Part shown: in pieces, positions 36,200 through 47,920 of the stretch
Position numbering within the stretch: the first letter of the stretch is position 1
How the letters are laid out: every line of letters begins with the position of its first letter
Source: Plecoglossus altivelis
Taxonomy: Eukaryota > Chordata > Actinopteri > Osmeriformes > Plecoglossidae
Assembly (NCBI GenBank): GCA_036571765.1
Contig: BROE01000003.1
Location: forward strand, 8,491,732 to 8,555,731
Direction of reading: 5' to 3'
Length of the DNA stretch: 64,000 bases
Position numbers and translations under genes: made by a program
Notes under the pieces: model-generated
What the model was told of the DNA's origin: nothing
Seen by the model: only the letters and a program-made list of their open reading frames with translations
Databases searched by the model: none

Positions 36200-37570
36200 G
36201 GTTAAATCCTCCAGCATGAGCTGTAAAAAGTGGGCAGCTATGTAAACATTGTGTTCCACATAGAATAATTATGGGGGTGTCTGATGTCAAAATTGGCCTC
36301 TGATGTCTGAAAATATAGATTTGACTGAATTTCATTAATCATTTAACAGTTCTGTACAGTTGACACAGTAACTGGGAGCACTTCCAGAAGGGTCTCAGTG
36401 AGATGATTCTTGTCGTCATGGACACTTGTAGTAAAACTACAGATAAATGAGATAAAAGTACATCAGTAAATAAATGAACAAAATATAATGTTGCATCAGG
36501 AGGAATGTTCAACAAAATTACAATGTAGTTGTTGGTTGGATTCTAGTTGGATTCAGGACAAACAATACCCAAAGTTAACACCACCCAAGAATGTAATACA
36601 TTAAACCGAAAACTAACTACACTTAACTGCTGCAGTTTTGCCACCCCCCTTCACACACAAGCTCTAACCCTAATTCTAACTCTAATCCTAACCCAAATTT
36701 GTTGCATGCAGCTTGCTGTCAAAAGATCCATCAATTCTATATCCTTGTGGATACACATGAACTGGTTTTGTTTCATATTTCCAATGTTGTCATTCCCATA
36801 GGAATTAAATGTGGGAAGATGTACAGTTACAGTAGTACAGTATGTTGGTACATAAATATAATCAGCCAACATCCTTTACATATAAAAATAGAAGGGAAAT
36901 ATGATTTAAATAACATTGCTATTGCTTGTTGGCCATTACATTCTAACAGTAACCAAAATGGAAGCATAAGTTACTTCTTCTGCAGACCACTAATCATGTA
37001 CATAGAAATGTGTTTGCAAACAGGGTGGTGGATGCAAGGCAGCCATGTGCTTGTGCTAATGATGGGGCGAAGGAGATGGAAACATTGAGGGAGGTCCAAT
37101 GGTGCTGCGTGACTCTCTTAGCTGCATTACCTGGAGCCCTGCTGAAAAAACCTTTCTCTTAGGAGTTTTTGTCCAGTCCGCATATCATTTGATCAACTTG
37201 GCAATATAAGTAATTTTATGTTTCGAATATATCAATTTCTGACTTTGCTTATCTTCTGGTCTCTATTTGCAATACAAGAATTCCATTTATTATTTACCTG
37301 TTACTTCTTATTGTTTCCTACAATACATTTTATTCGAGATATCTTGGTGTAAAGAAATTGAAACTTACATCTTGTCATCCTGATTCAGTTGAAACTCAGC
37401 AGAAAATCTGTTCATTATGTTTGAAATGAACATCTAGAAAGTGTAAACCCTATGTTTGTATTGACTGATGATCATAAATAGTCTTTAAATTGTCCCTGAA
37501 ATTGTCTCGAACAATGATTACAACTTGTGGCATGCTGTGCTTGAGCACAATGGAGTAGAGGGGGGTGGCT
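36200..37570. other. AT-rich non-coding sequence
   Basis: Unique AT-rich sequence. It holds an 11-bp tandem duplication (GTTGGATTC repeated, 36535-36555) and a telomere-like hexamer array. A 129-codon frame at 36699-37088 gives an unrecognised peptide. Confidence 0.55.
36664..36693. repeat. Telomere-like degenerate hexamer array (CTAAYY)5
   Basis: Five consecutive hexamers, CTAACC, CTAATT, CTAACT, CTAATC, CTAACC, share the first four bases with the vertebrate telomeric C-strand repeat. The array is too short and degenerate to be a telomere. It is either an interstitial remnant or a chance hexamer minisatellite. Confidence 0.7.
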
Positions 37571-37574
37571 GAGG

Positions 37575-37622
37575 TAGAAAGAAAGAGAGAGAAAGAAAGA
37601 GAGAAATAGAGCGAGAGAAGGA
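37575..37622. repeat. GA/GAAA-rich purine tract
   Basis: A mixture of GAAA and GAGA units with almost no pyrimidines on the plus strand: a polypurine microsatellite. Confidence 0.85.
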
Positions 37623-38039
37623 GATGGTTGTGGGGCTCCTTTTTTGGCTCTGAGTGTTATAATGAATGGGGGGACAATGTTCAGCAGTTGTGTGTGTGTG
37701 CACAGGTTGTCGGTGTTCTAATAAAAAACAAGTTGAGATGGTATGTTGTCCTCTTCAGTTTGTTTTGCTAATGATGTTGTGTCATGGCACCTTAAGGCAA
37801 CCAACTTTACGACACCACAAGCTAAGACAAGAACAAAACAGAAAGCTCTTAGACATATTTTATTTTCCATAACAAGGTAAACGGAATCCTGTGTCATGCT
37901 TTGATCTAACATCCTGAAACCCCCTTGCTGCAACATCCTCTCTTTGGCTTGGTTCCAAAAAGGCCATGGAGTAGAGAGCACTGAACACTCCACTTCCAGT
38001 GTCAGGGTGTTAGAGTTGAGATGCAGTGCATGCTGCTGT

Positions 38040-38530
38040 TTTCGGGGCCAGAGAGACAGAATAGAGGGAGCGGGGCCAGGACAGGGCCTTGAGTCCTGCC
38101 AGCTGCACCCTGTCTTTGAGGAGGGAATGGAGTGCTGCTCATTGAGGCTGGCAAACGCCATCCCATAAACTTTCCCCTGCCGTTCCCTTTGATTGTCCTT
38201 GGACATCTGCCTGGCCCTCCCATCAGGAATGTGCAGCAGCTGTTTGCTGCGAGTGTCTTCGTTGTGTGAACTCGGGCCTGTGCACGGGCCCTGGCTTAAT
38301 GAATTGAGCCAACTCAAACTGGGTCGCCTGGGACACTACGCCCTGGTGCATAACTCTGCCCTGGGGATGACAGGCAAGCTCAGAGAAAGGGGCCGGGAAA
38401 TGTATATTATGGAGGTTAACCATTTGCCCTCACGCTGTAATTGGCTTGGATTGTCAAGCGACTGGATTTGCAGGGGGAGAACCTGCACTGGGCTTCAGTG
38501 CAAAAGTTCAGCTGTGCATGACATGGAGTG
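38040..38530. promoter_or_regulatory. Candidate conserved non-coding element, GC-rich
   Basis: About 490 bp of GC-rich, repeat-free sequence is open simultaneously on the plus strand (38193-38582) and the minus strand (a 199-codon frame 37718-38317 and others). Words include GGCTTAATGAATTGAGCC and GGTTAACCATTTG. The long frames give unrecognised peptides, so shared stop depletion and motif content point to a regulatory element more than a gene. A coding exon is a weaker alternative (38227 onward). Confidence 0.4.
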
Positions 38531-38582
38531 TGTATGCGGGTTACAGAGAGAAAGAAACAGAGAGGGAGGGATGGAGAGATAA
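38227..38582 (+). other. Open segment after an acceptor-like site (unproven exon)
   Basis: CTGGCCCTCCCATCAG (AG at 38225-38226) is followed by 117 open codons to TAA at 38580-38582, with GPWLNELSQLKLGRLGHYAL near its start. The last 20 codons come from the GA-rich tract. A GC-type donor word (CAG|GCAAGC) occurs inside near 38373. Open length is notable, but the region is GC-rich and open in other frames as well. No family is recognised. Confidence 0.15.
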
Positions 38583-38605
38583 AGTGAGAAGCATAAGTGT
38601 AAGAG
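38538..38605. repeat. GA-rich low-complexity tract
   Basis: Purine-rich GAGA/GGGA sequence on the plus strand, responsible for the Arg/Glu-rich C-terminus of the overlapping open frame. Confidence 0.75.
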
Positions 38606-39600
38606 TCAGAGTGAAAGCCAGACTATGACATAAGGAGTGAGAAGCAGAGAGGAAGTGTGTAGATTTTATTGTTTAGTTTAGTTACAACAGTACTAGTTGA
38701 ATGACTTACACATGAATGAACTGAAATGTTAACGTACTTCACAGTTGTATATCAGGCCACACGCTTATTCACACAAGCACCTTCTGACATCACAGAAGTC
38801 GAACTTTGTTTGCGAAGAGATATTAGCAAAGGGGAAAACTGCGAAGGTGTCAGATACTCTAAGGATGGAAATTTCCTGATGTAAGGTGGAATGTGTTTGA
38901 TTTCTCTCTTGATTTCTTTTAGGCCATGGGAAGGTTTAGATCTCAGAGTCCCAACTCATGTGAGCTTTAGACTAAAGAAGACTAGGGGATTAGTGAGAAT
39001 GTCGGTGGCCTTTTACCCAAGACGAACTGGCAAACATGACTGGGTGCTGAGTGATGGGTAGAGGAATCTTAGGTGGCAGCTTGTTTGTTTGAAATGGGAG
39101 ATTAGAAAGTGGACGCAAAATACAGGAAGGTAAACAGTGGAAGGGGATTGGTATTTTTAAGAAGGAAGAATGGCCAACCTTTAAGTATTGGTATTGGCAG
39201 TTTCGGATTTCTTTGATTTCATGGATTTCTTCATTTTTAATGGTGACTGTCATGCATATTGATTATTTCTGCCAAAATTCAAAACAAAAATAGATTTTTG
39301 GTAACTTTAAGTGACTTCTTAATTATAATAAAACTTCCTTGGTGGTTTACCATTTCTCATTAGAAAGGTGTTGATAGTCATTGTTTTTTATTTCTATTTC
39401 CTCTCGTATCCCTGTATGACAGCATTCAGTGATGAGGGTTGCTCCATGGGCCATGATGAGTTGTTTAAAATCTAATCAGAAACTAACAAGTCCCTGGTTA
39501 TTTGTTTCTGCCTCGATACTTGAGAGTTCGCAGATGTTGTGGAAGGTAGGGAGTCGATTGTTTATACAGCAGTGAATCTTTTCCAAACACACACATTCTA
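38605..39600. other. Non-coding sequence, nothing distinctive
   Basis: Unique AT-rich sequence with frames up to 87 codons, none recognisable, and no repeats. Confidence 0.55.
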
Positions 39601-39890
39601 TCAGCCCACATGGCTATCTATCAAGGGAGGCAGAAGTTACAGTTTTTCTGAAGTCAGACAGGCACAAAAGCCCTTCAGCCGCAAATTACAACTCCCACCC
39701 CACCTGCTGAAGCCAGCGTGCTGGCGGCGTAGTGTTCAGACGGTAACCTGCCTCCAATCGATCGGTTGTTGTTGCAGCTGTGCTCTGGTTGATGGTTTAT
39801 TTAAGCGGCTCCACATGCTTGTTGAGGGTAAGGCAGCTGAATACATAAAACAGGCTCTCAGAACCACTTTGTGGTCCGGGCAAGAGTAAA
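39600..39890. promoter_or_regulatory. Candidate conserved non-coding element
   Basis: High-complexity block with CGATCGG, GTTGCAGCTG and GCCGCAAATTAC words and several CpGs (39715-39770). It is open on the plus strand for 116 codons (39539-39889) and partly on the minus strand, without a recognisable product. The enhancer reading is inference. Confidence 0.35.
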
Positions 39891-40800
39891 TGGAATAATA
39901 AAATCCAAATGGTTTCATCCTATGTTCTGGCCTCGTAAATCCAGGAAGTCGCTGCTTACCTTGATCCAATGCATGGATCAAGAATGCATGCATGTGTACA
40001 AAGAAAAAAGGTTACATGTGGCTAACAAGATGACCCCCTTAATGCCAGTTCAAATCATACATCAGGTCTCATTTTTATAAAAATACAGAGGTAGTCGTTT
40101 TCAGCTGCAGGGATAACTTGGAGACAAACAATAAATAGTCTTTGTATTAAGTAGTCAGAGAATTAACTGTACTATGGGAGAGACAACTTTAGAATTTGCT
40201 TGCTTTCTTTTAAATAACTGACCATAAAAATCATCTTGGATGTATTGAAATATATAAACAATTACAACACTCAACTAGTTTCAATGAGTTAATGTTTGTG
40301 TAAATAGACTAACATAGTAGACTATAGGAGACTAACATACTGTAGTCATGTAGAAAAACATGTATTGTATAATTGATCTTCAATATCTCTCTGCAGCGTT
40401 CCACCAGCTTTGTTCTGCAATGTGTGCCCTGTAAAGGAAAGTAAAGAATATGAGGTTTAGTCATAAAAAAGTCTATAATCTTACTACACTGTCTCTCACA
40501 TGTACCAATGATCATTTTCAGTATAGGACCTCATTTATAGGTCACTTTGGAAAACTTAAGTCTCCTATATCTACTGTCCGTCTAATTATTTGTTTTAATG
40601 AGTCAAAAATCCCTAAATCCACTCCGTATTTAAATTGGAACTAGTGACAGTACATCAACTCTTACAGTGACATGCAAGATTGCATGCTTTCACAATCAGG
40701 TTTAAATCTGAGTTGCAGAAGCATTGTCTTGTTCACAAGCCTCCAAGGTCAGGTCACTGCTCTCTTTGTAAAGAGGACATTGAGTATCTCTCCTTAACTC
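39890..40800. other. AT-rich non-coding sequence
   Basis: Unique sequence. An 11-bp direct repeat AGACTAACATA occurs at 40306-40316 and 40329-40339. An acceptor-like site at about 40396 is followed by only 15 open codons. Confidence 0.5.
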
Positions 40801-40820
40801 ACCCTGCTTCCTTCCCACAG

Positions 40821-40876
40821 GGGACGATGAGGATATGTCTCAACTTCCTGCTCCCCAACACACAGACAGGAAAGAG
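40821..40876 (+). other. Candidate 56-nt internal exon (unproven)
   Basis: A textbook-like acceptor (CTTAACT branch-like word, CTGCTTCCTTCCCACAG, AG at 40819-40820) and a fair donor (GAG|GTACAG) enclose 56 nt. One frame reads DDEDMSQLPAPQHTDRKE and ends flush at the donor; a second frame is also open. The acidic, polar peptide would suit a small alternative exon. No neighbouring exon of the same gene can be identified, so confidence is low. Confidence 0.17.
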
Positions 40877-40939
40877 GTACAGTAACAGGGGTGATGTTCA
40901 CCTATGCAGTCAGCTAGAAATCTCAGGAAAAATGGATTA

Positions 40940-43900
40940 GTGTTTTACATGATTTCTTACAATGCAGTCTAAATTTCAATAATTACTGACATGGTGATCT
41001 CAAATGATTAAAGAAGAAATACTGGCAAGAAAAACAAATTAGATATGTCTTTGGGTTGCAGTATTATGTTTTCAGCAAAAAAGAACAGAGAAAAGAGGAA
41101 AGAATTATAATTTACTCTGTGAATACAATGACTTTCAGACATTGTTGTCCTGTAGCAGTCTCAAATTTAGGGTATTATTAATCTTGCCAGTAGAACCACA
41201 GACAAAAATACAGCATTCCACTTTTGCCTTCAAAAATTTGGATTTCATTTTTTATTTCACATCGTACAACAATGCCTATTATTTCTAAAGGGTCACAGTG
41301 CTTAAACTCAGCAGTTCCTTGTTTAACTTAACTTAACAGTGCAGTAAAAAAACATTGCATGGTTTGTACATGAATTGTATATGAAATATTGTTTTCATTT
41401 TATATAAAACCATAATGGGTATGAAGTGAAGCCAATTCCAAAAGTGCAAAAGTAAGCAGAATTTCATAGCCCTTAGCTGTCAGTTGTCAAACCATTTCAG
41501 TTGACTTTTGTGGCCCTTGGAAACAACAAAGGTAGGGCTTGCTAACAGTCAGACGTTCTGATATTTGGGATATTTCTGTAAACTCCCAGGGGACTAAGCT
41601 TGCCCTAGAAATGGCTGAGGGCTGAAAAATATTGTTAGAAAACAACTGTTTATGCAGACCTCAGGTTCAGTGTTAGGAAACAAGGAATATCTAGCACATT
41701 TCACAACACTTTGTCTTTGTGGTTTAAGATATATTTGCTTGTAAAACATATATTCTAATGTTTTCAATCAGAGCATTCCTATTTATGTCAATTAAAGACA
41801 CTACTTCAAGAAAGAGAAATAAGGACAACTATCAATTAATAGGAAACACATACCCTTTTCACCCACATTCAACAAAGACTATATACAATACGAATACAGA
41901 CACTAACACTTGAAAATACATTGATAACTTGGATAACTGAGGATACGTTAGTTATTGAGGACAAAGTGAATGATATGGAAAAAATCACATACTGCCTGAT
42001 TTCCTAATGTCCTTGAGCTTGAGTTATTAGGTTCTACAGTTTGTATGTTCTATTGTCAAATGGATATGGATCAAAGAAGTTTTAAAAGCAATATTGTGCT
42101 ATGGATAATGTCATGAAGAACAGTACCATGCATACTTCACGCCACATGTATAAAAAAAAAACAGGCTTGACTTTTTAAATGCAACATTGCAGTTTAAGCC
42201 CATGCTATTGTTTGTTCCTTATACTGATTACTATTGATGTCATTTGGAGGGTAACCAGTCATTAGTGGGTGGAACCACTTTTGTTTCTTTACCCACTGGG
42301 TACATGCCAAATGAGTATACAAAATCAAATCATGTGAACTTTGCTTTGAAGTATTGTTCCACTAATTTTCATACATTATCAAAAGCTTGGACCTACCTAA
42401 AACAATATTTGTTCATTTTGTTTTGCTCAGACAAACATTTTACTATTCCAACATAGTACCTGAGAAATTAAAACGGGATACAATACTACTTTTCACTGAT
42501 GGTTGTAACAGCAGCTCTCACCTGCCTATCAATATACCATAACACCCAACTGATAAACCCCACCCAGGACGTAGTTTGAACCTATATTCTAGTACCTACC
42601 CACCAACACGCCATGAACTCACAGATACAGGCTCTTCATCTTGAATTTGTATCCTCAGTTCTTGTACCTGCTACAGTTTTGTTACCAGCAACATCTAACC
42701 ACACAACGTTTGACAGGCTTTCTAATTACCTTTGCTATTTACGGTGCTCTGCCCATGTGCTACTGATTTCTCTATTTTCTAGACAATAAACAAACTGGTC
42801 CTATTAGAACATAGCCATTTGAGGCTTGCCGGTGGCAGGCTTGGGCCTTAGCATAGCGACCACAAATTGCCTGTGCATTAAAAGTCACCATGTAACAATC
42901 ACCTTTGGCTTCATTACCAACTGCTTTTTTAGTAAGAAGTGCCTTTTTGTGCAAGCATTTAGGCTTTATTCATCTATATTGACTGACTCAGACACTCAGG
43001 GAGCGATACGCTTTGAGGGTTCTAGAGGAGAAAACCCTAGAAAATAGAGAAGGTCCTAGAGGAGTTGCACAATTTTTCAGATCTCTCCCGGATTGTTCCT
43101 TATCACATGGTTTTTGTGAAAGCTGAGACAAATACTTCAGGCAAAATTGTGATTTGGATTGTTTTGAATTCAAGCTGTATTTTTGGGAATGTGATCAATT
43201 CTGTCCTGGGGTTAAACTAATAAATGTAGGCTTAACAAACACTCTTTGATCAAGACAGCTTAGTAGATTTTTTTTTTCTTAATTTGGATTTATATTGCAT
43301 TACATCATTTACATGTTTATTAAATATACCAACTTTTTTTGCTTATGATAGTTGACAAAGTTAAATGGCATTATATTAAAATTAATGTGGAAATCTGTGT
43401 ACAAACAGCTAATGTATTGAAATATCTTCTTGGATGGTCGATTCTCAAACTGTGACGCCTATGTTGAGGGTTACAACTTTGACATTTGCTTTGACACAGG
43501 CCCTCTATTTATACACTGAGACTCAACTGCCAATACTGCAAATGCATGGAGCATCAAGTTACAAATGTCACTATTATAATCTCAGTGACAGAATAGTTCA
43601 TTATTTTAAGTACTGTGTGTCTTTGTTTCTATGAACTTGTCTGAATACTTTTGTAAGTGTATGTGTTTGAGGGGAGGGGGGGGGGGTTGGTGGTGCCCCT
43701 CCCCTTTATACCCTTTTGCTGACCTAGTACAGTACAGCAGCAGTATTTCTCAATGATGTCTTACCAATACATCATTTGTGTGGGATACTATAAAACAAAT
43801 AACCGAGGTCTAGGTGCATACAAATGTTGTACAGTCAACTATCTTGACACTATTAAGACTAATATAAACTGAATAGTTCCGGTTATCACCTGGTTATCAC

Positions 43901-44690
43901 ACCGGTACCAGTCCAAATATAGGTGATGTAATAGCTTAGATCTTTTATGTGTATGTAAAATCCGATCATTACACTAACGTTCAAACTAATCATTTTAAAA
44001 TTTGCAAAGTTTTATCCCAGGTGTGTCAACTGGCTTTGAATGCTTCGTGCATCTTGAGAGTCTCTCCAAAATAACCTTTGTTCATATCAGACTGAATTTA
44101 AATATATAAATATATATTTCTGAAGTGTGACTATTCATATGTGATAATTTAACCATTCATTCTGACAGTTTTACAAGGTGCCAAGATAGTTGTCAACAGC
44201 ATTTGTTTGATTAAATCTCCAGTGACCAGCAGCATTGATTTGTTGTCATCCTTGTTGCATTGATTCACCAGACCACAAGACAGTTCGAAGTCTGTTGATT
44301 CTGTATATAAATGCACCACATGTTCAAATTAAGTGTGCACACAGTTTGGAAACTTGATACTTGAATAAATGGCTGGTGCCAATAATGATAATGCAAATTA
44401 CATTGTGTGCAGTAACAGTGGGATAAATAATTAGGATATTATGGAATATAGTAAAAAAAAGGTTTTATTCAATTCAAAAAAGGTTGTAATTGATTTCAAA
44501 AGTAATTATATATACAGTGGTAAATGGGATAGTTGCAATGGACTGCATTTTCAACGTAGCGATGACAATATGTACTTTACATTACACGTTACCAGACATC
44601 AAATTCTGTTATTGTGTTTTAACAAGTTGACCTACAAACATTGCCTATTTGTATGTGTCCAGTGTGAGGCAAAGCATATGCCCAGCCCAA
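40940..44690. other. AT-rich non-coding sequence
   Basis: Long AT-rich unique stretch with frames of at most 87 codons and many T and A runs. The only marked structure is the G-run/C-run hairpin at 43671-43704. No genes or RNA genes are recognised. Confidence 0.65.
43671..43704. repeat. G-run/C-run inverted repeat
   Basis: GGGGAGGGG (43671-43679) is the exact reverse complement of CCCCTCCCC (43696-43704), with G-runs and a short GGTTGGTGGTG spacer between. The G-run portion (11 consecutive G at 43676-43686) also has quadruplex potential. Hairpin and quadruplex would compete. Confidence 0.8.
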
Positions 44691-45240
44691 GGCAACGCTG
44701 CTAAACTGCAAAACTGGAGAAAATAAAACTCAAAGGATTAGAACAATTTAGAAGGCAGACCCCCTTCTTTTCTATTGAGCTTTCCCCCGCGCTGCGGCTA
44801 TTTCTCTGTGCCCAGCGTGAGCTCCACTTTGTGGCTTTTAATAACCTGCCCCTTCGAGCTCCTACCCCCTGAGACACATTTTTCCCCACTTTATTTGTGC
44901 CGCTCTGTTTCTACCTACCAGCAGCTGCAAAAAGGACTGAACAGCGGAGGCGGCGGCAGCAAATTTCTTCCAGTTGCTCAACACGCTAATCCTCCCCTTT
45001 TCTTCGCAGCTCAAGCATTATATTGCAGTTTCATTGACTAGGAGGTGTTGTGTTGCAGTGGAATCAATAGCTGAGGGGATCCCAGCCCAACGATTAGCTT
45101 GTCAGTCAGGGCTCTGTGGTTGGAAGGAGGGGAGGCTGCGTAAATCCCAGAATGCCAGGGGCCACCGGCATGGAAAAGCTGGAATGCTGGGAGCCGCTGA
45201 TTTCTCTCCACCACCTGTTGTAAGAGGCAACATGTGCTGA
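44690..45240. promoter_or_regulatory. Candidate conserved non-coding element with CpG cluster
   Basis: This is one of the most distinctive blocks. An AT-rich entry (AACTCAAAGGATTAGAACAATTT words) leads into GC-rich sequence with clustered CpGs (44787-44960), an E-box palindrome GCAGCTGC (44931-44938) and a GGCGGCGG stretch near 44950. A balanced 3' part carries AACGATTAGCTTGTCAG and GGAATG (TEAD-like) words. Frames are open on both strands without recognisable peptides. It reads as an enhancer or possibly a CpG-containing alternative promoter. Confidence 0.42.
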
Positions 45241-46400
45241 GAGTATTAACCTTTCTGCTACTGTGGTTTAACCACTGCCCACTGCTATTGGTTTCTTCTG
45301 AATCTGAGGCTGCTCACCGCAAGAGTCACAGCTATACGATTGGAGACCATTTGACCCCCTTCATGCATCAGGATTGGACCCAGATTTCAACGTATCAAAA
45401 TAAGTCTTCAGAGCCCGAATCATTACAGCAATGATTGAATCGTCAATCCCAGTATAATTTTGGTGTCCTGCAGTACATGGATATTTAAGGAGCATTACTT
45501 ACCGCACTCAAGGTTTTTTGTACACTGTGTCATGTTTGTTTTTCTGCATTAAATCAATTCCTCAGGGTCAATCCCCAGAGACACTGAACCAGGATTCATT
45601 TCTGCAGAAGAGTAATTGTAAACTATTTGTATATGAGCCAAATGCAAGGGGAATTTAGATGGAGCAAATCTTTGACCTTTCGAAAATATTTTGGCCCCCA
45701 TCCCAGAGTTGACACACAGTTCATCATCAATAGAATGCCATCTGATATTTAGAGAACACAACATGGACAAAGACTTGTTGAACCACAAGCTCTCTGATAT
45801 CTTCCTTTACCTATTGTTTGCCATATGTAGCCTTGTGGTATTCTACCAGAGGCCTTGCAGTAGAGACCCACACACAGAAATGATAGCATGTGTGAAGTAT
45901 CTTCAGCTGGAATTATCAGACCATTTTACATCAGAGAAATAAAAGCAGTCTCACATGTTTGTATCGCATTTCCTAACCTAAATGGATGGATGACAAATCA
46001 TACATTCTTTTTTAATCAATAATTATTATCTGCAAACTCATTTCTTTAATCCTCACAGACCCATTCCTTCCGTTCCCACTACTGTCTTCAAAGTCGTGCA
46101 AAGTCTTGTCCTCAAGACACACAAGTCATCTGACCTGGGTCATGAGGTAATCTCAGTGGTAAAGAGTATAATCATACACTTGGCTAGAAAGTAGTTGTGG
46201 AATACTGCACAGAAGGCTTGTTGCTTGCAACAAGACACTTGAATAGTCTGTTATCAGTGGTGGGATGAAAAATGCAGCCCATATTAGAATTAGAAACCAG
46301 TTGGTTCAAAACTGTCATTTTGGGGTCTCACTGGGGAAGAGCAAGGGCAATCAATCAGTTACTGTAGGAGGGGGAGGAGTCAAGAGCAAGATGAAGTGTT
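45240..46400. other. Non-coding sequence, nothing distinctive
   Basis: Unique AT-rich sequence. A GCG|GTAAGT donor-like word on the minus strand near 45492 lacks a good acceptor. No repeats or genes are recognised. Confidence 0.55.
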
Positions 46401-46405
46401 CTCTT

Positions 46406-46408
<3 letters not shown>

Positions 46409-46445
<37 letters not shown>
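46409..46445. repeat. (TG)n microsatellite
   Basis: About eighteen nearly uninterrupted TG units. Confidence 0.92.
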
Positions 46446-46448
<3 letters not shown>

Positions 46449-46449
46449 G

Positions 46450-47600
46450 AGTGTGCTAAGGGATTAGGTGTGTGGGTGAGTGGGATATGGGCTTCATTAA
46501 CACTGTAGCGTTTACGCTCTCGAAACTAACATCTGACTGAACACAGACTGTCTGCAACATGATACTTTCTAAAAGCACATAGAATCATGTATGGATGGCT
46601 GTTTGGGTGTCTCTATGTGAAGTAGTTGTAGACCCTTTGTTTATCCCCAAGGTGTGCAGTGTTAGTTTGGTGTATACAACATGAGGGAATCTAAGGTGTA
46701 TGCAGTCTAAGCTTAAAGCACAAAGCTTTGCAAAGTCACCTTGTCAGTTGCAAAGTTCTTTGCATGAGGTTTACAATATATAGTATGCTTGCCAAAACAA
46801 TTGTTATTTATTTAGGAAAAACTAGTACCCTTCACAGAATAATTACTCTAGTAAAAGTAAGCTTTAAGTACCTTTAGTAAAATGTAAATCCACAAGCGGG
46901 GTGATGTTTAAATACATCGCTTGGGGTTCTCTCTGCAACAGAGAGTGGTTACCAGAATTTAGAAGTGCCAGAACCCATTGACCAGCAGATCATTTGTGAG
47001 AAGTGTTGTGTATGTGTCTTTGTGTGAGTTTGGCAAGCAGAAGGAAAGTCTCTCAAGAGTCCTTACCAAGGGATCTGGGAGAACGTTCTAGTTTCTAGGG
47101 AAATGAACTCGAGAGTGAACACTAGCGTGTTAAGTTATTAGCCCCACTTTGGGTTGTGTATGTGAAACAAGCTCTTATACGAGTTGGTGAGAATCCCTTA
47201 ACTCACATTACTCCTCCCCCTTGCTTTGTCTCTTTTTCAGGGCCAGGTTAGAAGGGTCACTCTCTCCATGTGGATAGGTCCTCTGGCGCAATTATCTGGC
47301 TACAATGCTCAATTAGCGGCAATCCCTCTTTTGAGATGACAATACAAGGGCTTTGGATTTTTAAGACTTTAAGATGAACAAGAGACTCCCATAGAAAGAT
47401 GAAATATGCCCTAGACATGCTTTCCTCATAACTTCTAAAGATAACCATTAGAAAATTAAATGTGCCTATTCTGGCAATATATTAAATTTACAAGTTTCCT
47501 TCAAGAATATGAAGTAGAGTGAAAGGACCATAAGCCATGAAGTATGACATTAATTACACTTCAAAGTGCAAATTGCTATGCAACCACAGCCATGTCTCCG
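46450..47600. other. AT-rich non-coding sequence
   Basis: Unique sequence with frequent stops. A short palindrome CAAAGCTTTG lies at 46721-46730, amid several GCAAAG words. Nothing coding. Confidence 0.55.
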
Positions 47601-47920
47601 AGTCAAACTGAAGGATTTGAGCTGATATCTAAGCTAAACAAATTCTGATCAAAGCATGGAAACAGCAGTTCAGGTAACAACCACCGCTAGCAAGGTCACT
47701 ATCTGTCACCAGGTGCTCAATTAAAAGGGGCATTAACCTTGTTTGCACAATACAACAGCAATATAGAGTAGGGCAGTAAATGTATTGTCATTAAACGGTA
47801 GGAGGCCACTTGCTTTTGGCAGACAGCCCACAAGCCATTTGAACTGGGCTGCCAAACACAACCCTTTAAGCCAACTCAAGAGTCACATATGGAGCATGCT
47901 CCTGATCGCCACAGCCAAGT
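47600..47920. promoter_or_regulatory. Candidate conserved non-coding element
   Basis: Repeat-free block with CTCAATTAAAAGGGGCATTAAC (about 47717-47738), AACAATA-type SOX-like words and GTCATTAAAC. Composition is balanced relative to neighbours, and there is no long open frame. The enhancer reading is inference from texture and motifs. Confidence 0.33.

Noticed and set aside
37718..38317. 199-codon minus-strand open frame, the longest apart from repeats
   Set aside because: The peptide shows no recognisable domain, the region is GC-rich and open on the other strand too, and across 128 kb of strand a frame of this length is only mildly unexpected.
43636..43660. Sequence resembling the end of a Tc1/mariner element (TGAATACTTTTGTAAGTG)
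   Set aside because: No matching inverted end or transposase remnant is visible nearby.
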